From Hydractinia symbiolongicarpus (Eukaryota > Cnidaria > Hydrozoa > Anthoathecata > Hydractiniidae), in contig NC_079875.1 of assembly GCF_029227915.1 (NCBI RefSeq), positions 14,441,001 through 14,505,000 of the forward strand: 64,000 bases of DNA, in the 5' to 3' direction. This document shows positions 1-14,165 of this stretch, one piece after another. Every line of letters starts with the position of its first letter. The first letter of the stretch is position 1. The notes under the pieces were generated by a model, which had not been told where the DNA came from, ran no database searches, and saw only the letters and a program-made list of their open reading frames with translations. The position numbers and the translations under genes were made by a program.

Positions 1-3000
1 AGAGCTCTTCATAACCAAATTTTGCCTTAAGATTACAGTCAAATATTAACCTTGTGCTAAAGACACGCAAAATACTGACTAAGGATATAAGACGAACAAA
101 AATTCCATAATACAGAAATGTGTATGATGGGTGAACACATAGATTTGCATTATGGGCTAACCTCTTAGTCACGAGCTGTATTATAAAGCTATGAAACAGT
201 TATGAGGGCTAAATCTGCCCTATGTGATATAGTACTTGTTCTTATTGTCTTCATACAGTCAATTTTGTTACCACTTTCTTGCAACTGCTGTTATCAAAAA
301 ACAAAAGCGAAATACCTAGGAAACCTTTACACACAAGTACAAAAATAGTTTTGTTTGACAAACATTCATGATTTTCCAAATTATACCCTTCAAAATTTTC
401 AGAAATTTTTTTCTGTCCCACTTAATACAATCTTGTGCGGCTAGGGTAATAAGTGGAGTAGTCAGTTCACAAAGATAAGAGCTTGTTCAGTCAAACCCCC
501 TGCTGGCATAATTTGATCTCACTTTATGTTGACTGGGGTGGAGTCTTCATTTTCAAAAAACAAGACTAAAAGAGAATAAGAATAATCAAACCTCCTTCCT
601 GCCTCTCTGAACACAAAACTAAAAAAAATAAGAAAAATAGTTAAACCCCCTTGCCCGAGATAAACTGTGATTTGTGGTGCTGATGGCTAAATTTACCTAA
701 GCTATTAAAAAAAGGACGCAAGGTTGCACAGGCAAGGTTTTTTTTGCAAAGGACCACTGCTTTGTCATTGCGAAAAAACCATTTACCATGTGCCAAGTTG
801 AGTGGTTGATTACAGCCCTTAAGTTGTAGTGCTTGTGACAAGAGACTTCAATTTATACAGTGATAGGTACGCGGGTAAGATGTAACAGGAGAACAAATCT
901 TACACACTAGATCTTTGTTACAGGCAAAACGCTATAACTGCAGAATTAAAAGTGAACTGCACTCTGCAACTTGTTTTTTCACTGCTGCAGTTTGATGATG
1001 AGTGTTAAATAATGTACCAAACGAAGAAAACGCTAATGACAACTCTGGTGTGATATATTCAAGAATCTCTAGCACAACCTACTGGGTGACCAGATTAAAA
1101 GTGCTACCCCTTTCATTAGAAATACAGGCTCTTATTGCATTAAAAACTTTCCAAACCTTCCACACACCTTCCAAACCAATGCCAGATTTAAAACTAAAAA
1201 GCCTTGTGATGTGGCAGTTGAAATAAAACAGTCAAATAAAAAAGGATAAATAAACTTACCTTTTCTCCTATTTGCCGCTAAAATACTCCTATTATCCGCT
1301 AAAATAACAAGATGGAATAACGTCAAAAATAAGAATTAACTTATCAGCACCAATCACATAAAAACATAGAGCTCTTCATAACCAAATTTTGCCTTAAGAT
1401 TAGAGTCAAATATTAACCTTGTGCTAAAGACACGCAAAATACTGACTAAGGATATAAGACGAACAAAAATTCCATAATACAGAAATGTGTATGATGGGTG
1501 AACACATAGATTTGCATTATGGGCTAACCTCTTAGTCACGAGCTGTATTATAAAGCTATGAAACAGTTATGAGGGCTAAATCTGCCCTATGTGATATAGT
1601 ACTTGTTCTTATTGTCTTCATACAGTCAATTTTGTTACCACTTTCTTGCAACTGCTATTATCAAATAACATAAGCACAATACCTGGGAAACCTTTACACA
1701 CAAGTACAAAAATAGTTTTCTTTGACAAACATTCATGATTTTTGAAATTAAACCCTTTAAAATATTCAGAAATGTTTTTCTGTCCCACTTAATACAATCT
1801 TGTGCAGCTAGGGTAATAAGTGGAGTAGTCACTTCACAAGTTAAGAGCTCGTTCAGTCAAACCCCTTGCTGGCATAATTTGATTTTGCTTTATGTTGACT
1901 GGGGTGGAGTCTTCATTTTCAAAAACAAGACTAAAAAAGAATAAGAATAATCAAACCTTCTTCCTGCCTCTCTGAAGACAATACTAAAATAAATAAAAAA
2001 AATAGTTAAACCCCCTTGCCCGAGATAAACTGTGATTTGTGGTGTTGATGGCTAAATTTACCTAAGCTATTAAAAAAAGGACGCAAGGTTGCACAGGCAA
2101 GGTTTTTTTTGCAAAGGACCACTGCTTTGTCATTGCGAAAAAACCATTTACCATGTGCCAAGTTGAGTGGTTGATTACAGCCCTTAAGTTGTAGTGCTTG
2201 TGACAAGAGACTTCAATTTATACAGTGATAGGTACGCGGGTAAGATGTAACAGGAGAACAAATCTTACACACTAGATCTTTGTTACAGGCAAAACGCTAT
2301 AACTGCAGAATCAAAAGTGAACTGCACTCTGCAACTTGTTTTTTCACTGCTGCAGTTTGATGATGAGTGTTAAATAATGTACCAAACGAAGAAAACGCTA
2401 ATGACAACTCTGGTGTGATATATTCAAGAATCTCTAGCACAACCTACTGGGTGACCAGATTAAAAGTGCTACCCCTTTCATTAGAAATACAGGCTCTTAT
2501 TGCATTAAAAACTTTCCAAACCTTCCACACACCTTCCAAACCAATGCCAGATTTAAAACTAAAAAGCCTTGTGATGTGGCAGTTGAAATAAAACAGTCAA
2601 ATAAAAAAGGATAAATAAACTTACCTTTTCTCCTATTTGCCGCTAAAATACTCCTATTATCCGCTAAAATAACAAGATGGAATAACGTCAAAAATAAGAA
2701 TTAACTTATCAGCACCAATCACATAAAAACATAGAGCTCTTCATAACCAAATTTTGCCTTAAGATTACAGTCAAATATTAACCTTGTGCTAAAGACACGC
2801 AAAATACTGACTAAGGATATAAGACGAACAAAAATTCCATAATACAGAAATGTGTATGATGGGTGAACACATAGATTTGCATTATGGGCTAACCTCTTAG
2901 TCACGAGCTGTATTATAAAGCTATGAAACAGTTATGAGGGCTAAATCTGCCCTATGTGATATAGTACTTGTTCTTATTGTCTTCATACAGTCAATTTTGT

Positions 3001-6000
3001 TACCACTTTCTTGCAACTGCTGTTATCAAAAAACAAAAGCGAAATACCTAGGAAACCTTTACACACAAGTACAAAAATAGTTTTGTTTGACAAACATTCA
3101 TGATTTTCCAAATTATACCCTTCAAAATTTTCAGAAATTTTTTTCTGTCCCACTTAATACAATCTTGTGCGGCTAGGGTAATAAGTGGAGTAGTCAGTTC
3201 ACAAAGATAAGAGCTTGTTCAGTCAAACCCCCTGCTGGCATAATTTGATCTCACTTTATGTTGACTGGGGTGGAGTCTTCATTTTCAAAAAACAAGACTA
3301 AAAGAGAATAAGAATAATCAAACCTCCTTCCTGCCTCTCTGAACACAAAACTAAAAAAAATAAGAAATAGTTAAACCCCCTTGCTGCCATAAACTGTGAT
3401 TTGTGGTGCTGACGGCTAAATTTACCTACTGAGTGAACAGATTGAAAGTGCTACCCCTTTCATTAGAAATACAGGCTTTTATTGCATTAAGAGCCTTCTA
3501 AACCTTCCACACACCTTTCAAACCAATGCCAGATTTAGAATTAAAAAGCCTGATGTGATGTAGTAGTTGAAATAAAACAGTTTAATATAAAAGGAAGTCA
3601 ATAAACTTACCTTTTCTCTTATTCACCGCTACATTACTCCTACTTTCCACTAAAATAACAACAAGGAATAACGTCAAAAATAAGAATTAACTTCTCAGCA
3701 CCAATCACATAAAAACATAGAGCTCCCCATAACCAAATTTTGTCTTAAAATGACAGCCAAATCTCAACCTTGCGCTAAAGATGCGCAAAATGCTGACTGA
3801 GGATATAACACGGACAAAAATTCCATAATACAAAAATGTGTATGATGGGTGAACACATAGATTTGCATTATGGGCTAACGCCTTAGTCACGAGCTGTATT
3901 ATAAAGCTATGAAACAGTTATGAGGGCTAAATCTGCCCTATGTGATATAGTACTTGTTCTTATTGTCTTCATACAGTCAATTTTGTTACCACTTTCTTGC
4001 AACTGCTATTATCAAATAACATAAGCACAATACCTGGGAAACCTTTACACACAAGTACAAAAATAGTTTTCTTTGACAAACATTCATGATTTTTGAAATT
4101 AAACCCTTTAAAATATTCAGAAATGTTTTTCTGTCCCACTTAATACAATCTTGTGCAGCTAGGGTAATAAGTGGAGTAGTCACTTCACAAAGTTAAGAGC
4201 TCGTTCAGTCAAACCCCTTGCTGGCATAATTTGATTTTGCTTTATGTTGACTGGGGTGGAGTCTTCATTTTCAAAAAACAAGACTAAAAAAGAATAAGAA
4301 TAATCAAACCTTCTTCCTGCCTCTCTGAAGACAATACTAAAATAAATAAAAAAAATAGTTAAACCCCCTTGCCCGAGATAAACTGTGATTTGTGGTGCTG
4401 ATGGCTAAATTTACCTAAGCTATTAAAAAAAGGACGCAAGGTTGCACAGGCAAGGTTTTTTTTGCAAAGGACCACTGCTTTGTCATTGCGAAAAAACCAT
4501 TTACCATGTGCCAAGTTGAGTGGTTGATTACAGCCCTTAAGTTGTAGTGCTTGTGACAAGAGACTTCAATTTATACAGTGATAGGTACGCGGGTAAGATG
4601 TAACAGGAGAACAAATCTTACACACTAGATCTTTGTTACAGGCAAAACGCTATAACTGCAGAATTAAAAGTGAACTGCACTCTGCAACTTGTTTTTTCAC
4701 TGCTGCAGTTTGATGATGAGTGTTAAATAATGTACCAAACGAAGAAAACGCTAATGACAACTCTGGTGTGATATATTCAAGAATCTCTAGCACAACCTAC
4801 TGGGTGACCAGATTAAAAGTGCTACCCCTTTCATTAGAAATACAGGCTCTTATTGCATTAAAAACTTTCCAAACCTTCCACACACCTTCCAAACCAATGC
4901 CAGATTTAAAACTAAAAAGCCTTGTGATGTGGCAGTTGAAATAAAACAGTCAAATAAAAAAGGATAAATAAACTTACCTTTTCTCCTATTTGCCGCTAAA
5001 ATACTCCTATTATCCGCTAAAATAACAAGATGGAATAACGTCAAAAATAAGAATTAACTTCTCAGCACCAATCACATAAAAACATAGAGCTCCCCATAAC
5101 CAAATTTTGTCTTAAAAAGACAGCCAAATCTCAACCTTGCGCTAAAGATGCGCAAAATGCTGACTGAGGATATAACACGGACAAAAATTCCATAATACTG
5201 AAATGTGTATGATGGGTGAACACATAGATTTGCATTATGGGCTAACGCCTTAGTCACGAGCTGCATTATAAAGCTATGAAACAGTTATGAGGGCTAAATC
5301 TGCCCTATGTGATATAGTACTTGTTCTTATTGTCTTCATACAGTCAATTTTGTTACCACTTTCTTGCAACTGCTGCTTTCAAAAAACAAAAGCGAAATAC
5401 CTACGAAACCTTTACACACAAGTACAAAAATAGTTTTGTTTGACAAACATTCATGATTTTCCAAATTATACCCTTCAAAATTTTCAGAAATTTTTTTCTG
5501 TCCCACTTAATACAATCTTGTGCAGCTAGGGTAATAAGTGGAGTAGTCACTTCACAAAGTTAAGAGCTCGTTCAGTCAAACCCCTTGCTGGCATAATTTG
5601 ATTTTGCTTTATGTTGACTGGGGTGGAGTCTTCATTTTCAAAAAACAAGACTAAAAAAGAATAAGAATAATCAAACCTTCTTCCTGCCTCTCTGAAGACA
5701 ATACTAAAAAAAATATAAAAAAAAATAGTTAAACCCCCTTGCCGAGATAAACTGTGATTTGTGGTGCTGATGGCTAAATTTACCTAAGCTATTAAAAAAA
5801 GGATGCAAGGTTGCACAGGCAAGGTTTTTTTGCAAAGGACCACTGCTTTGTCATTGCGAAAAAACCATTTACCATGTGCCAAGTTGAGTGGTTGATTACA
5901 GTCCTTAAGTTGTAGTGCTTGTGACAAGAGACTTTATTTTATACAGTGATAGGTACGCGGGTAAGATGTAACAGGAGAACAAATCTTACACACTAGATCT

Positions 6001-9000
6001 TTGTTACAGGCAAAACGCTATAACTGCAGAATCAAAAGTGAACTGCACTCTGCAACTTGTTTTTTCACTGCTGCAGTTTAATGATGAGTGTTAAATAATG
6101 TACCAAACAAAGTAAATGCTAAAGACAACTCTGGTGTGATATATTCAAGAAAATCTAGGACAACCTACTGAGTGAACAGATTAAAAGTTGCTACCCCTTT
6201 CATTAGAAATACAGGCTTTTGTTGCATTAAGACCCTTCTAAACCTTCCACACACCTTTCACACCAATGCTAGATTTAGAATTAAAAAGCCTTATGAGATG
6301 TGGTAGTTGAAATAAAACAGTTTAATATAAAAGGAAGTCAATAAACTTACCTTTTCTCTTATTCACCGCTACAATACTCCTACTTTCCGCTAAAATAACA
6401 ACAAGGAATAACGTCAAAAATAAGAATTAACTTCTCAGCACCAATCACATAAAAACATAGAGCTCCCCATAACCAAATTTTGCCTTAAAATGACAGCGAA
6501 ATCTTAACCTTGCGCAAAAGATGCGCAAAATGCTGACTGAGGATATAACACAGACAAAAATTCCATAATACAGAAATGTGTATGATGGGTGAACACATAG
6601 ATTTGCATTATGGGCTAACATCTTAGTCACGAGCTGTATTATAAAGCTATGAAACAGTTATGAGGGCTAAATCTGCCTTATGTGATATAATACTTGTTCT
6701 TATTGTCTTCATACAGTCAATTTTGTTACCACTTTCTTGCAACTGCTGTTATCAAAAAACAAAAGCGAAATACCTAGGAAACCTTTACACACAAGTACAA
6801 AAATAGTTTTGTTTGACAAACATTCATGATTTTCCAAATTATACCCTTCAAAATTTTCAGAAATTTTTTTCTGTCCCACTTAATACAATCTTGTGCGGCT
6901 AGGGTAATAAGTGGAGTAGCCACTTCACAAAAATAAGAGCTTGTTCAGTCAAACCACCTGCTGGCATAATTTGATCTCGCTTTATGTTGACTGGGGTGGA
7001 GTCTTTATTTTCAAAAAACAAGACTAAAAAAGACTAAGAATAATCAAACCTTCTTCCTGCCTCTCTGAACACAAAACTAAAAAAAATAAAAAATAGTTAA
7101 ACCCCCTTGCTGACATAAACTGTGATTTGTGGTGCTGACGGCTAAATTTACCTACTGAGTGAACAGATTGAAAGTGCTACCCCTTTCATTAGAAATACAG
7201 GCTTTTATTGCATTAAGAGCCTTCTAAACCTTCCACACACCTTTCAAATCAATGCCAGATTTAGAATTAAAAAGCCTTATGGGATGTAGTAGTTGAAATA
7301 AAACAGTTGAATATAAAAGAAAGTCAATAAACTTACCCTTTCTCTTATTCACCGCTACAATACTCCTACTTTCCGCTAAAATAACAAGAAGGAATAACGT
7401 CAAAAATAAGAACTAACTTCTCAGCACCAATCACATAAAAACATAGAGCTCCCCATAACCAAATTTTGTCTTAAAAAGACAGCCAAATCTCAACCTTGCG
7501 CTAAAGATGCGCAAAATGCTGACTGAGGATATAACACGGACAAAAATTCCATAATACTGAAATGTGTATGATGGGTGAACACATAGATTTGCATTATGGG
7601 CTAACGCCTTAGTCACGAGCTGCATTATAAAGCTATGAAACAGTTATGAGGGCTAAATCTGCCCTATGTGATATAGTACTTGTTCTTATTGTCTTCATAC
7701 AGTCAATTTTGTTACCACTTTCTTGCAACTGCTGTTATCAAAAAACAAAAGCGAAATACCTAGGAAACCTTTACACACAAGTACAAAAATAGTTTTGTTT
7801 GACAAACATTCATGATCTTCCAAATTATACCCATCAAAAATTTTCAGAAATTTTTTTGTGTCCCACTTAATACAATCTTGTGCGGCTAGGGTAAAAGTGG
7901 AGTAGTCACTTCACAAAGATAAGAGCTCGTTCAGTCAAACCCCTTGCTGGCATAATTTGATTTTGCTTTATGTTGACTGGGGTGGAGTCTTCATTTTCAA
8001 AAAACAAGACTAAAAAAGAATAAGAATAATCAAACCTCCTTCCTGCCTCTTCGAACACAAAACTAAAAAAAATGAAAAATAGTTAAACCCCCTTGCTGAC
8101 ATAAACTGTGATTTGTGGTGCTGACGGCTAAATTTACCTGCTGAGTGAACAGATTGAAAGTGCTACCCCTTTCATTAGAAATACAGGCTTTTATTGCATT
8201 AAGAGCCTTCTAAACCTTCCACACACCTTTCAAACCAATGCCAGATTTAGAATTAAAAAGCCTTATGGGATGTAGTAGTTGAAATAAAACAGTTGAATAT
8301 AAAAGGAAGTCAATAAACTTACCCTTCCTCTTATTCACCGCTACACTACTCCTACTTTCCGCTAAAATAACAAGAAGGAATAACGTCAAAAATAAGAACT
8401 AACTTTTCAGCACCAATCACATAAAAACATAGAGCTCCCCATAACCAAATTTTGTCTTAAAATGACAGCCAAATCTCAACCTTGCGCTAAAGATGCGCAA
8501 AATGCTGACTGAGGATATAACACGGACAAAAATTCCATAATACAGAAATGTGTATGATGGGTGAACACATAGATTTGCATTATGGGCTAACGCCTTAGTC
8601 ACGAGCTGCATTATAAAGCTACGAAACAGTTATGAGGGCTAAATCTGCCCTATGTGATATAGTACTTGTTCTTATTGTCTTCATACAGTCAATTTTGTTA
8701 CCACTTTCTTGCAACTGCTGCTTTCAAAAAACAAAAGCGAAATACCTAGGAAACCTTTACACACAAGTACAAAAATAGTTTTGTTTGACAAACATTCATG
8801 ATCTTCCAAATTATACCCATCAAAAATTTTCAGAAATTTTTTTGTGTCCCACTTAATACAATCTTGTGCGGCTAGGGTAAAAGTGGAGTAGTCAGTTCAC
8901 AAAGATAAGAGCTCGTTCAGTCAAACCCCTTGCTGGCATAATTTGATTTTGCTTTATGTTGACTGGGGTGGAGTCTTCATTTTCAAAAAACAAGACTAAA

Positions 9001-10552
9001 AAAGAATAAGAATAATCAAACCTCCTTCCTGCCTCTTCGAACACAAAACTAAAAAAAATGAAAAATAGTTAAACCCCCTTGCTGACATAAACTGTGATTT
9101 GTGGTGCTGACGGCTAAATTTACCTGCTGAGTGAACAGATTGAAAGTGCTACCCCTTTCATTAGAAATACAGGCTTTTATTGCATTAAGAGCCTTCTAAA
9201 CCTTTCACACACCTTTCAAACCAATGCCAGATTTAGAATTAAAAAGCCTTATGGGATGTAGTAGTTGAAATAAAACAGTTGAATATAAAAGGAAGTCAAT
9301 AAACTTACCCTTCCTCTTATTCACCGCTACACTACTCCTACTTTCCGCTAAAATAACAAGAAGGAATAACGTCAAAAATAAGAACTAACTTTTCAGCACC
9401 AATCACATAAAAACATAGAGCTCCCCATAACCAAATTTTGTCTTAAAATGACAGCCAAATCTCAACCTTGCGCTAAAGATGCGCAAAATGCTGACTGAGG
9501 ATATAACACGGACAAAAATTCCATAATACAGAAATGTGTATGATGGGTGAACACATAGATTTGCATTATGGGCTAACGCCTTAGTCACGAGCTGCATTAT
9601 AAAGCTACGAAACAGTTATGAGGGCTAAATCTGCCCTATGTGATATAGTACTTGTTCTTATTGTCTTCATACAGTCAATTTTGTTACCACTTTCTTGCAA
9701 CTGCTGCTTTCAAAAAACAAAAGCGAAATACCTAGGAAACCTTTACACACAAGTACAAAAATAGTTTTGTTTGACAAACATTCATGATTTTCCAAATTAT
9801 ACCTATCAAAATTTTCAGAAATTTTTTTGTGTCCCACTTAATACAATCTTGTGCGGCTAGGGTAAAAGTGGAGTAGTCACTTCACAAAGATAAGAGCTCG
9901 TTCAGTCAAACCCCTTGCTGGCATAATTTGATTTTGCTTTATGTTGACTGGGGTGGAGTCTTCATTTTCAAAAAACAAGACTAAAAAAGAATAAGAATAA
10001 TCAAACCTCCTTCCTGCCTCTTCGAACACAAAACTAAAAAAAATGAAAAATAGTTAAACCCCCTTGCTGACATAAACTGTGATTTGTGGTGCTGACGGCT
10101 AAATTTACCTAAGCTATTAAAAAAAGGACGCAAGGTTGCACAGGCAAGGTTTTTTTGCAAAGGACCACTGCTTTGTCATTGCGAAAAAACCATTTACCAT
10201 GTGCCAAGTAGAGTGGTTGATTACAGCCCTTAAGTTGTAGTGCTTGTGACAAATGACTTCATTTTTTACAGTGATAGGTACCTGGGTAAGATGTAACAGG
10301 AGAGCAAATCTTACAGACAAGACCTTCGTTACAGGCAAAACGCTATAACTGCAGAATAAAAGTGAACTGCAAAATGAAAAGTGAGCTGCACTCTGCAACT
10401 TGTTTTTTCACTGCTGCAGTTTGATGATGACTGTTAAATAATGTACCAAACAAAGGAAATACTAAAGATAAATCAGCTTTTGAATATTAAAGAACCTCTA
10501 GCTCATCCTACTGGTTAATCGATTGAAAGCGCTACCCCTTGCATTAGAAATA
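1..10552. repeat. Tandem satellite array of about 986-bp (short) and 1365-1373-bp (long) units
   Basis: The window opens inside a head-to-tail array. Using AGAGCTCYYCATAACC as unit start, units lie at 1-1367 (long), 1368-2732 (long), 2733-3718 (short), 3719-5085 (long), 5086-6458 (long), 6459-7444, 7445-8430 and 8431-9416 (all short), and 9417 to about 10552 (terminal, truncated, again with the long module). Long units carry a 382-bp module (700-1081 in the first) that short units lack. The module is bounded by ACCTA on both sides, so a deletion between these 5-bp repeats explains the short form. The module includes an imperfect hairpin at 736-780. Short open frames recur on both strands only because the DNA recurs; several copies break them. 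Each unit also has AGAAAAGGTAAG on the minus strand, which resembles a splice donor. No protein domain was recognised. Confidence 0.93.
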
Positions 10553-10630
10553 AGCTTTTATCATAATTTATTATATTTTAATGACATGTTTTACAATAAA
10601 GCATAAATATATAAAATACAATATAAAATT

Positions 10631-10705
10631 ATCATTTTCGGCTTAACGCCCGTTTTCCATGCTATCATGGGTTGGATGGGGTATATTAATGACCCTCTTC
10701 CAATC
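10631..10705 (-). mobile_element. LINE 3'-tail fragment
   Basis: Read on the minus strand, this repeats the terminal segment of the LINE at 22,052-23,630: GATTGGAAGAGGGTCAT, then the near-palindrome CCATGATAGCATGG, AAAACGG and CGTTAAG. It lies about 200 bp beyond the stop codon of the minus-strand RT element that ends at 10,907, in the same orientation. It could therefore be that element's own 3' end, or an independent truncated LINE insertion. The A-rich 10,706-10,906 between them shows nothing else recognisable. Confidence 0.7.
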
Positions 10706-10906
10706 GTGAAAATATTAAAATATAGCTATCTAAAATATACTTAAAAAGAAAAACGAAAAAAATTCTTAAAAACACTTGAAAAATTCAAGAAGCCAAAGTT
10801 AAAAACAAAAACAAACAAACAAAAAGGAAAGCAGAAGCAAATCATAAACAAGTTAAAAACAAAAATTGAATAAGCCAAGACGATGAGTTTAGGGGAGAGA
10901 CTACCA

Positions 10907-13846
10907 CTATACCCATGGCACTCTCAAACCTCTTACGCATAAAATTGTTGACTTCAAAATTTCAAAGGACAGTTTTGTTTGGAGCTATGTAATCACTGTT
11001 GGGTAGTCTTTGATTTGTTTTATGGAGAGTTTTTTTTTTCAAGTTCTTGAAGAAAAACATGACATTTGTTACCCATACCTCCATTTGTACCCATCACAAG
11101 GGGTGTGAAAGTACCATGTTCAACATTTATTATCCTTTCATTAGATGATCTCTTCTTGACACTTTCTTGATCATGAAAGGTTTTCGTTGTGGATTTTTGT
11201 AGCATTTCGGGTTTACAAGCGTGATACGAACATCGAAAAATGCTGTTTGTTCATGTCGCCAAAAATCATTTGCCTTTATATTCAGTCGTGATTCACCACT
11301 TCTGTTTGCTGATTTTAAACAAAAATGCTCGTTTGTGAGTGGAATAAGGTGTAGTTCAGCTTCTACGTTGTGACATGTACAATTAAGTAACGATGTTAGT
11401 AAGTCACGAACGTTATCATGTCTTTTCGATACAAATCCACCTTTCTTGCACAAAAGAGCATGATTGACAGTAAATGCATCTCCACAGGTGCAAAAATTTG
11501 GTAACCCTTTCAATGGTAAATTGTAACGGAGTCTTGAAGCATCACTAAATTCCTCTTTATTCAAATCAAGCCTTTGTTGTTCAATAGGAATGTTGTTCAA
11601 TAGGAATGGCGTTTAACCATGAACTTGCCCCTTTGTCACGAGTTTGCTTGAAAAATGGTAATAAATCCTCTGGTATAATTGAGTCAACATTGTCAATTTT
11701 CTCTTTCAATAGAGCTTCTTTTGCTTTGGAATGTTCTTTATTCAGTTCCTTGGTTGTTTTACCATCGCAAACACCAGAAAACATGATATTACTTTGAGAT
11801 ATTATCGATTCCACATGTGGTTTGCCTATTAACTTTGATCCTGCAAATTGAATTTGTGACTCTTGGGATACCTAAACCACCATCGCTTGGTGATAATGAA
11901 AACAATACTTTAAAGTATTCTGGTAGCGGTTCATCCTGCGCGAAGATTGTCTGCAGAAAGTGATCGTTCTCAATTGGTTCCAAATAGTTTTTGAAATTCT
12001 GTATTGTTCTCATAAAGTAAGTAAACTTCGATTTGTAGGCTTTGGTGAATGCTGTATAAGCTGCATGTGATTCAGTTTGAGTTATCTTACACAAATTAGC
12101 TAATTCTTTTGCCCAGTTTTCGACCTTATCACTACAGTACGTATCCTTGAAAGTTTTCTAACCAATTACAGCACCCAAGTGTCTCTTTCCATCGGAGGTA
12201 ATATTTCCTTAAATAGACTTTTTGCATACTGGGCCAATTTCTGCGATTTTACAATTAACCATGTTTTTTATCCGTTAACATATCCTGATTTTTCTCCTTC
12301 TTTTACAAGGTTTTCATACCAGCTATGTAAATTCAACATCTTCCCAGCTGCAGCAACGTCATCAGCGAGCCATACTTGCTTGATTTCGGGTTCAGAAATC
12401 TGCATATAATTGATGATGGTAGTTGTACTTAGGGAGTACCAAGGCATGGCCAAGGGATCACCTTGAGTGGTTCCCTCTCTGGATTTGATTTCAGCACAAC
12501 CTGATATAAATAGTCAAGAGGGCTTACGATACGTGTTAATAATGTAAGCAGATAGTACCAGGTGTGTTATTCAGATATTGTGTAAAGCTACTGAGCGATT
12601 CATTGAATTGAAAACGTTCCTTGCAACTACAAGTAGGACTGCATCGGTTGCTTCCTTTTCAAAAATTTCCCTCATAGCATGAATTGCCGCCTCTGCACCT
12701 GTACATGTTTGAAGTGGTCCAGCAGCTGCTTCTACTTCGGTGTTATTAACACGCTATTACCTTGCCAAAATCTTTCTAAGTACCTCTCCAACTCCTATTG
12801 GTCATATACCAGGGTTTTTGTCGAGTGGTATTAGTCGCGATGAAGTGAATGCTTCTAGGAGATCTGGGTGATAACATGTTGCGAGGTTTTTTGCCATTCG
12901 TGCGATCTCTTCCCTCAATTCCTTTCCTTCAATACTGAAATTTTTGAAACACAAAATGCAACGATATATATCAGAATCCATTCCGGAAGGACCAGCAGAT
13001 CCCTTAGTTCTCAAACTAGCTTTCAAAATAGATTGTTCATCAATAGAGTTAAAAATGTTTGGTGGTACATAATCAATAGGTCCGCATAAGAGCACGTTGT
13101 CAACCATCGGTACAAGGTTAGGATATTTTTCATGAGTTCGTTTTTCATGTTTTCTGAGAGGAAAAGAACGCCACTGAAACTTTCTTTTTCAAGGAACTTC
13201 AAAGCGGCTGATAGTTTCCTTCCATTACAAGTTTGAAGATTTTGGAAGTGTCTTCAAAGGATCTTTTTTCGATGAAACAAATTGTGCTGGATAGTTTTGA
13301 TTTCTCTGAACAATAAACTCAAATCACCGTTCCGCCAAATTTCTAACCTCCTCAACAAACATTCAACGTGTTCTTTCATCTTAGATCTAGGTGACGGTTT
13401 TTGTAGAATAAGAGTGGGTAGCACCATGAACGCTTTTAAGGAAACAGAGTTTAATTTGGAATTACAACTATTGAAGTGTTTCAGCAAATACGTCAACTCT
13501 TTTATGTACATTTTCCCAGCTTTACCGGTAGGAACGTTGAAAATTTTTCTTCGAAAATGCACAATTTCATTATAGATGTTATTTATCATTTTTATAAATT
13601 CTGCATAATGTAAATTTCCCCAAAAATCGTTATCGGACTCAAGTATGTTTTTTGGAATGATATCGATGGGTGGTGAATTAACTTCATTGATGGTATTTAC
13701 TAAATCCGATATAAGTTGTGACGGAGTGTCTTTTTTGGCGAATCGTCTGTACATAACTGCAATGGTCGTTTTGTGCGCGAGTTCATATGATGTTTCAATC
13801 CATACGTACTTCTACAAACCTTTTTACAATGTAAGCATGTATGTGT
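10907..13846 (-). pseudogene. Decayed retrotransposon polyprotein: zinc finger, reverse transcriptase, CCHC/endonuclease-like C-terminus
   Basis: Read from 13,846 down to 10,907, the fragments are collinear with one polyprotein but spread over frames with frameshifts and stops. In order: a zinc-finger-like segment CLHCKKVC...GLKHHMN (about 13,837-13,755); an N-terminal region with VPTGKAGK (13,754-13,254); a pre-RT segment with TKGSAGPSGMDSD and EAFTSSRLIPLDKNPG (13,107-12,802); an RT motif C region keeping WLADDV (12,453-12,268); a thumb-like region with AAYTAF and FTYFMRT (12,094-11,789); a GASSWL segment (11,814-11,581); then CTCG...HALLCKKGGF...RHDNVRD and FWRHEQTAFFDVR (11,600-11,130), TPLVMGTNGGMG (11,205-11,020), and a C-terminus ending at 10,907. 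The CCHC followed by RHDNVRD recalls restriction-like-endonuclease retrotransposons of the R2 type; exact clade is not assigned. Not functional. A second, differently decayed copy lies at 26,519-27,660. Confidence 0.85.
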
Positions 13847-14165
13847 TGTAATTACTTTAATATTCACCATTGTAATAATTATCGCACTTGTTGTTGATTA
13901 CTCTAATTCGACAATCATTTAGCAAATAAATGAAAACATATGTTCTCCTCCGTAGATGATGTAAAATTATAACAGAAAGTTATGGAAAAACATAAATTAA
14001 AATTTTTGTGGTGATATCAATAAACTTCCGTAACTTATCAACGATAGAATAATAAGACTCCAATCTTCGATTTCCTTTTCAGTAACAATACGAAAAACAA
14101 TGAACTCAAAAATAAACACCAATATATCACTAAATCACAGTCAAAAGTTGAAGGCTTTTATTGCA
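13847..14165. other. No recognisable feature
   Basis: AT-rich sequence between the RT element and the TTAA-flanked element. No coding signature seen. Confidence 0.6.

Noticed and set aside
641-10398. Recurring 60-90-codon frames in the satellite units as genes
   Set aside because: They recur only because the DNA does, some start at non-ATG codons, and several copies are frameshifted or truncated; no domain recognised.
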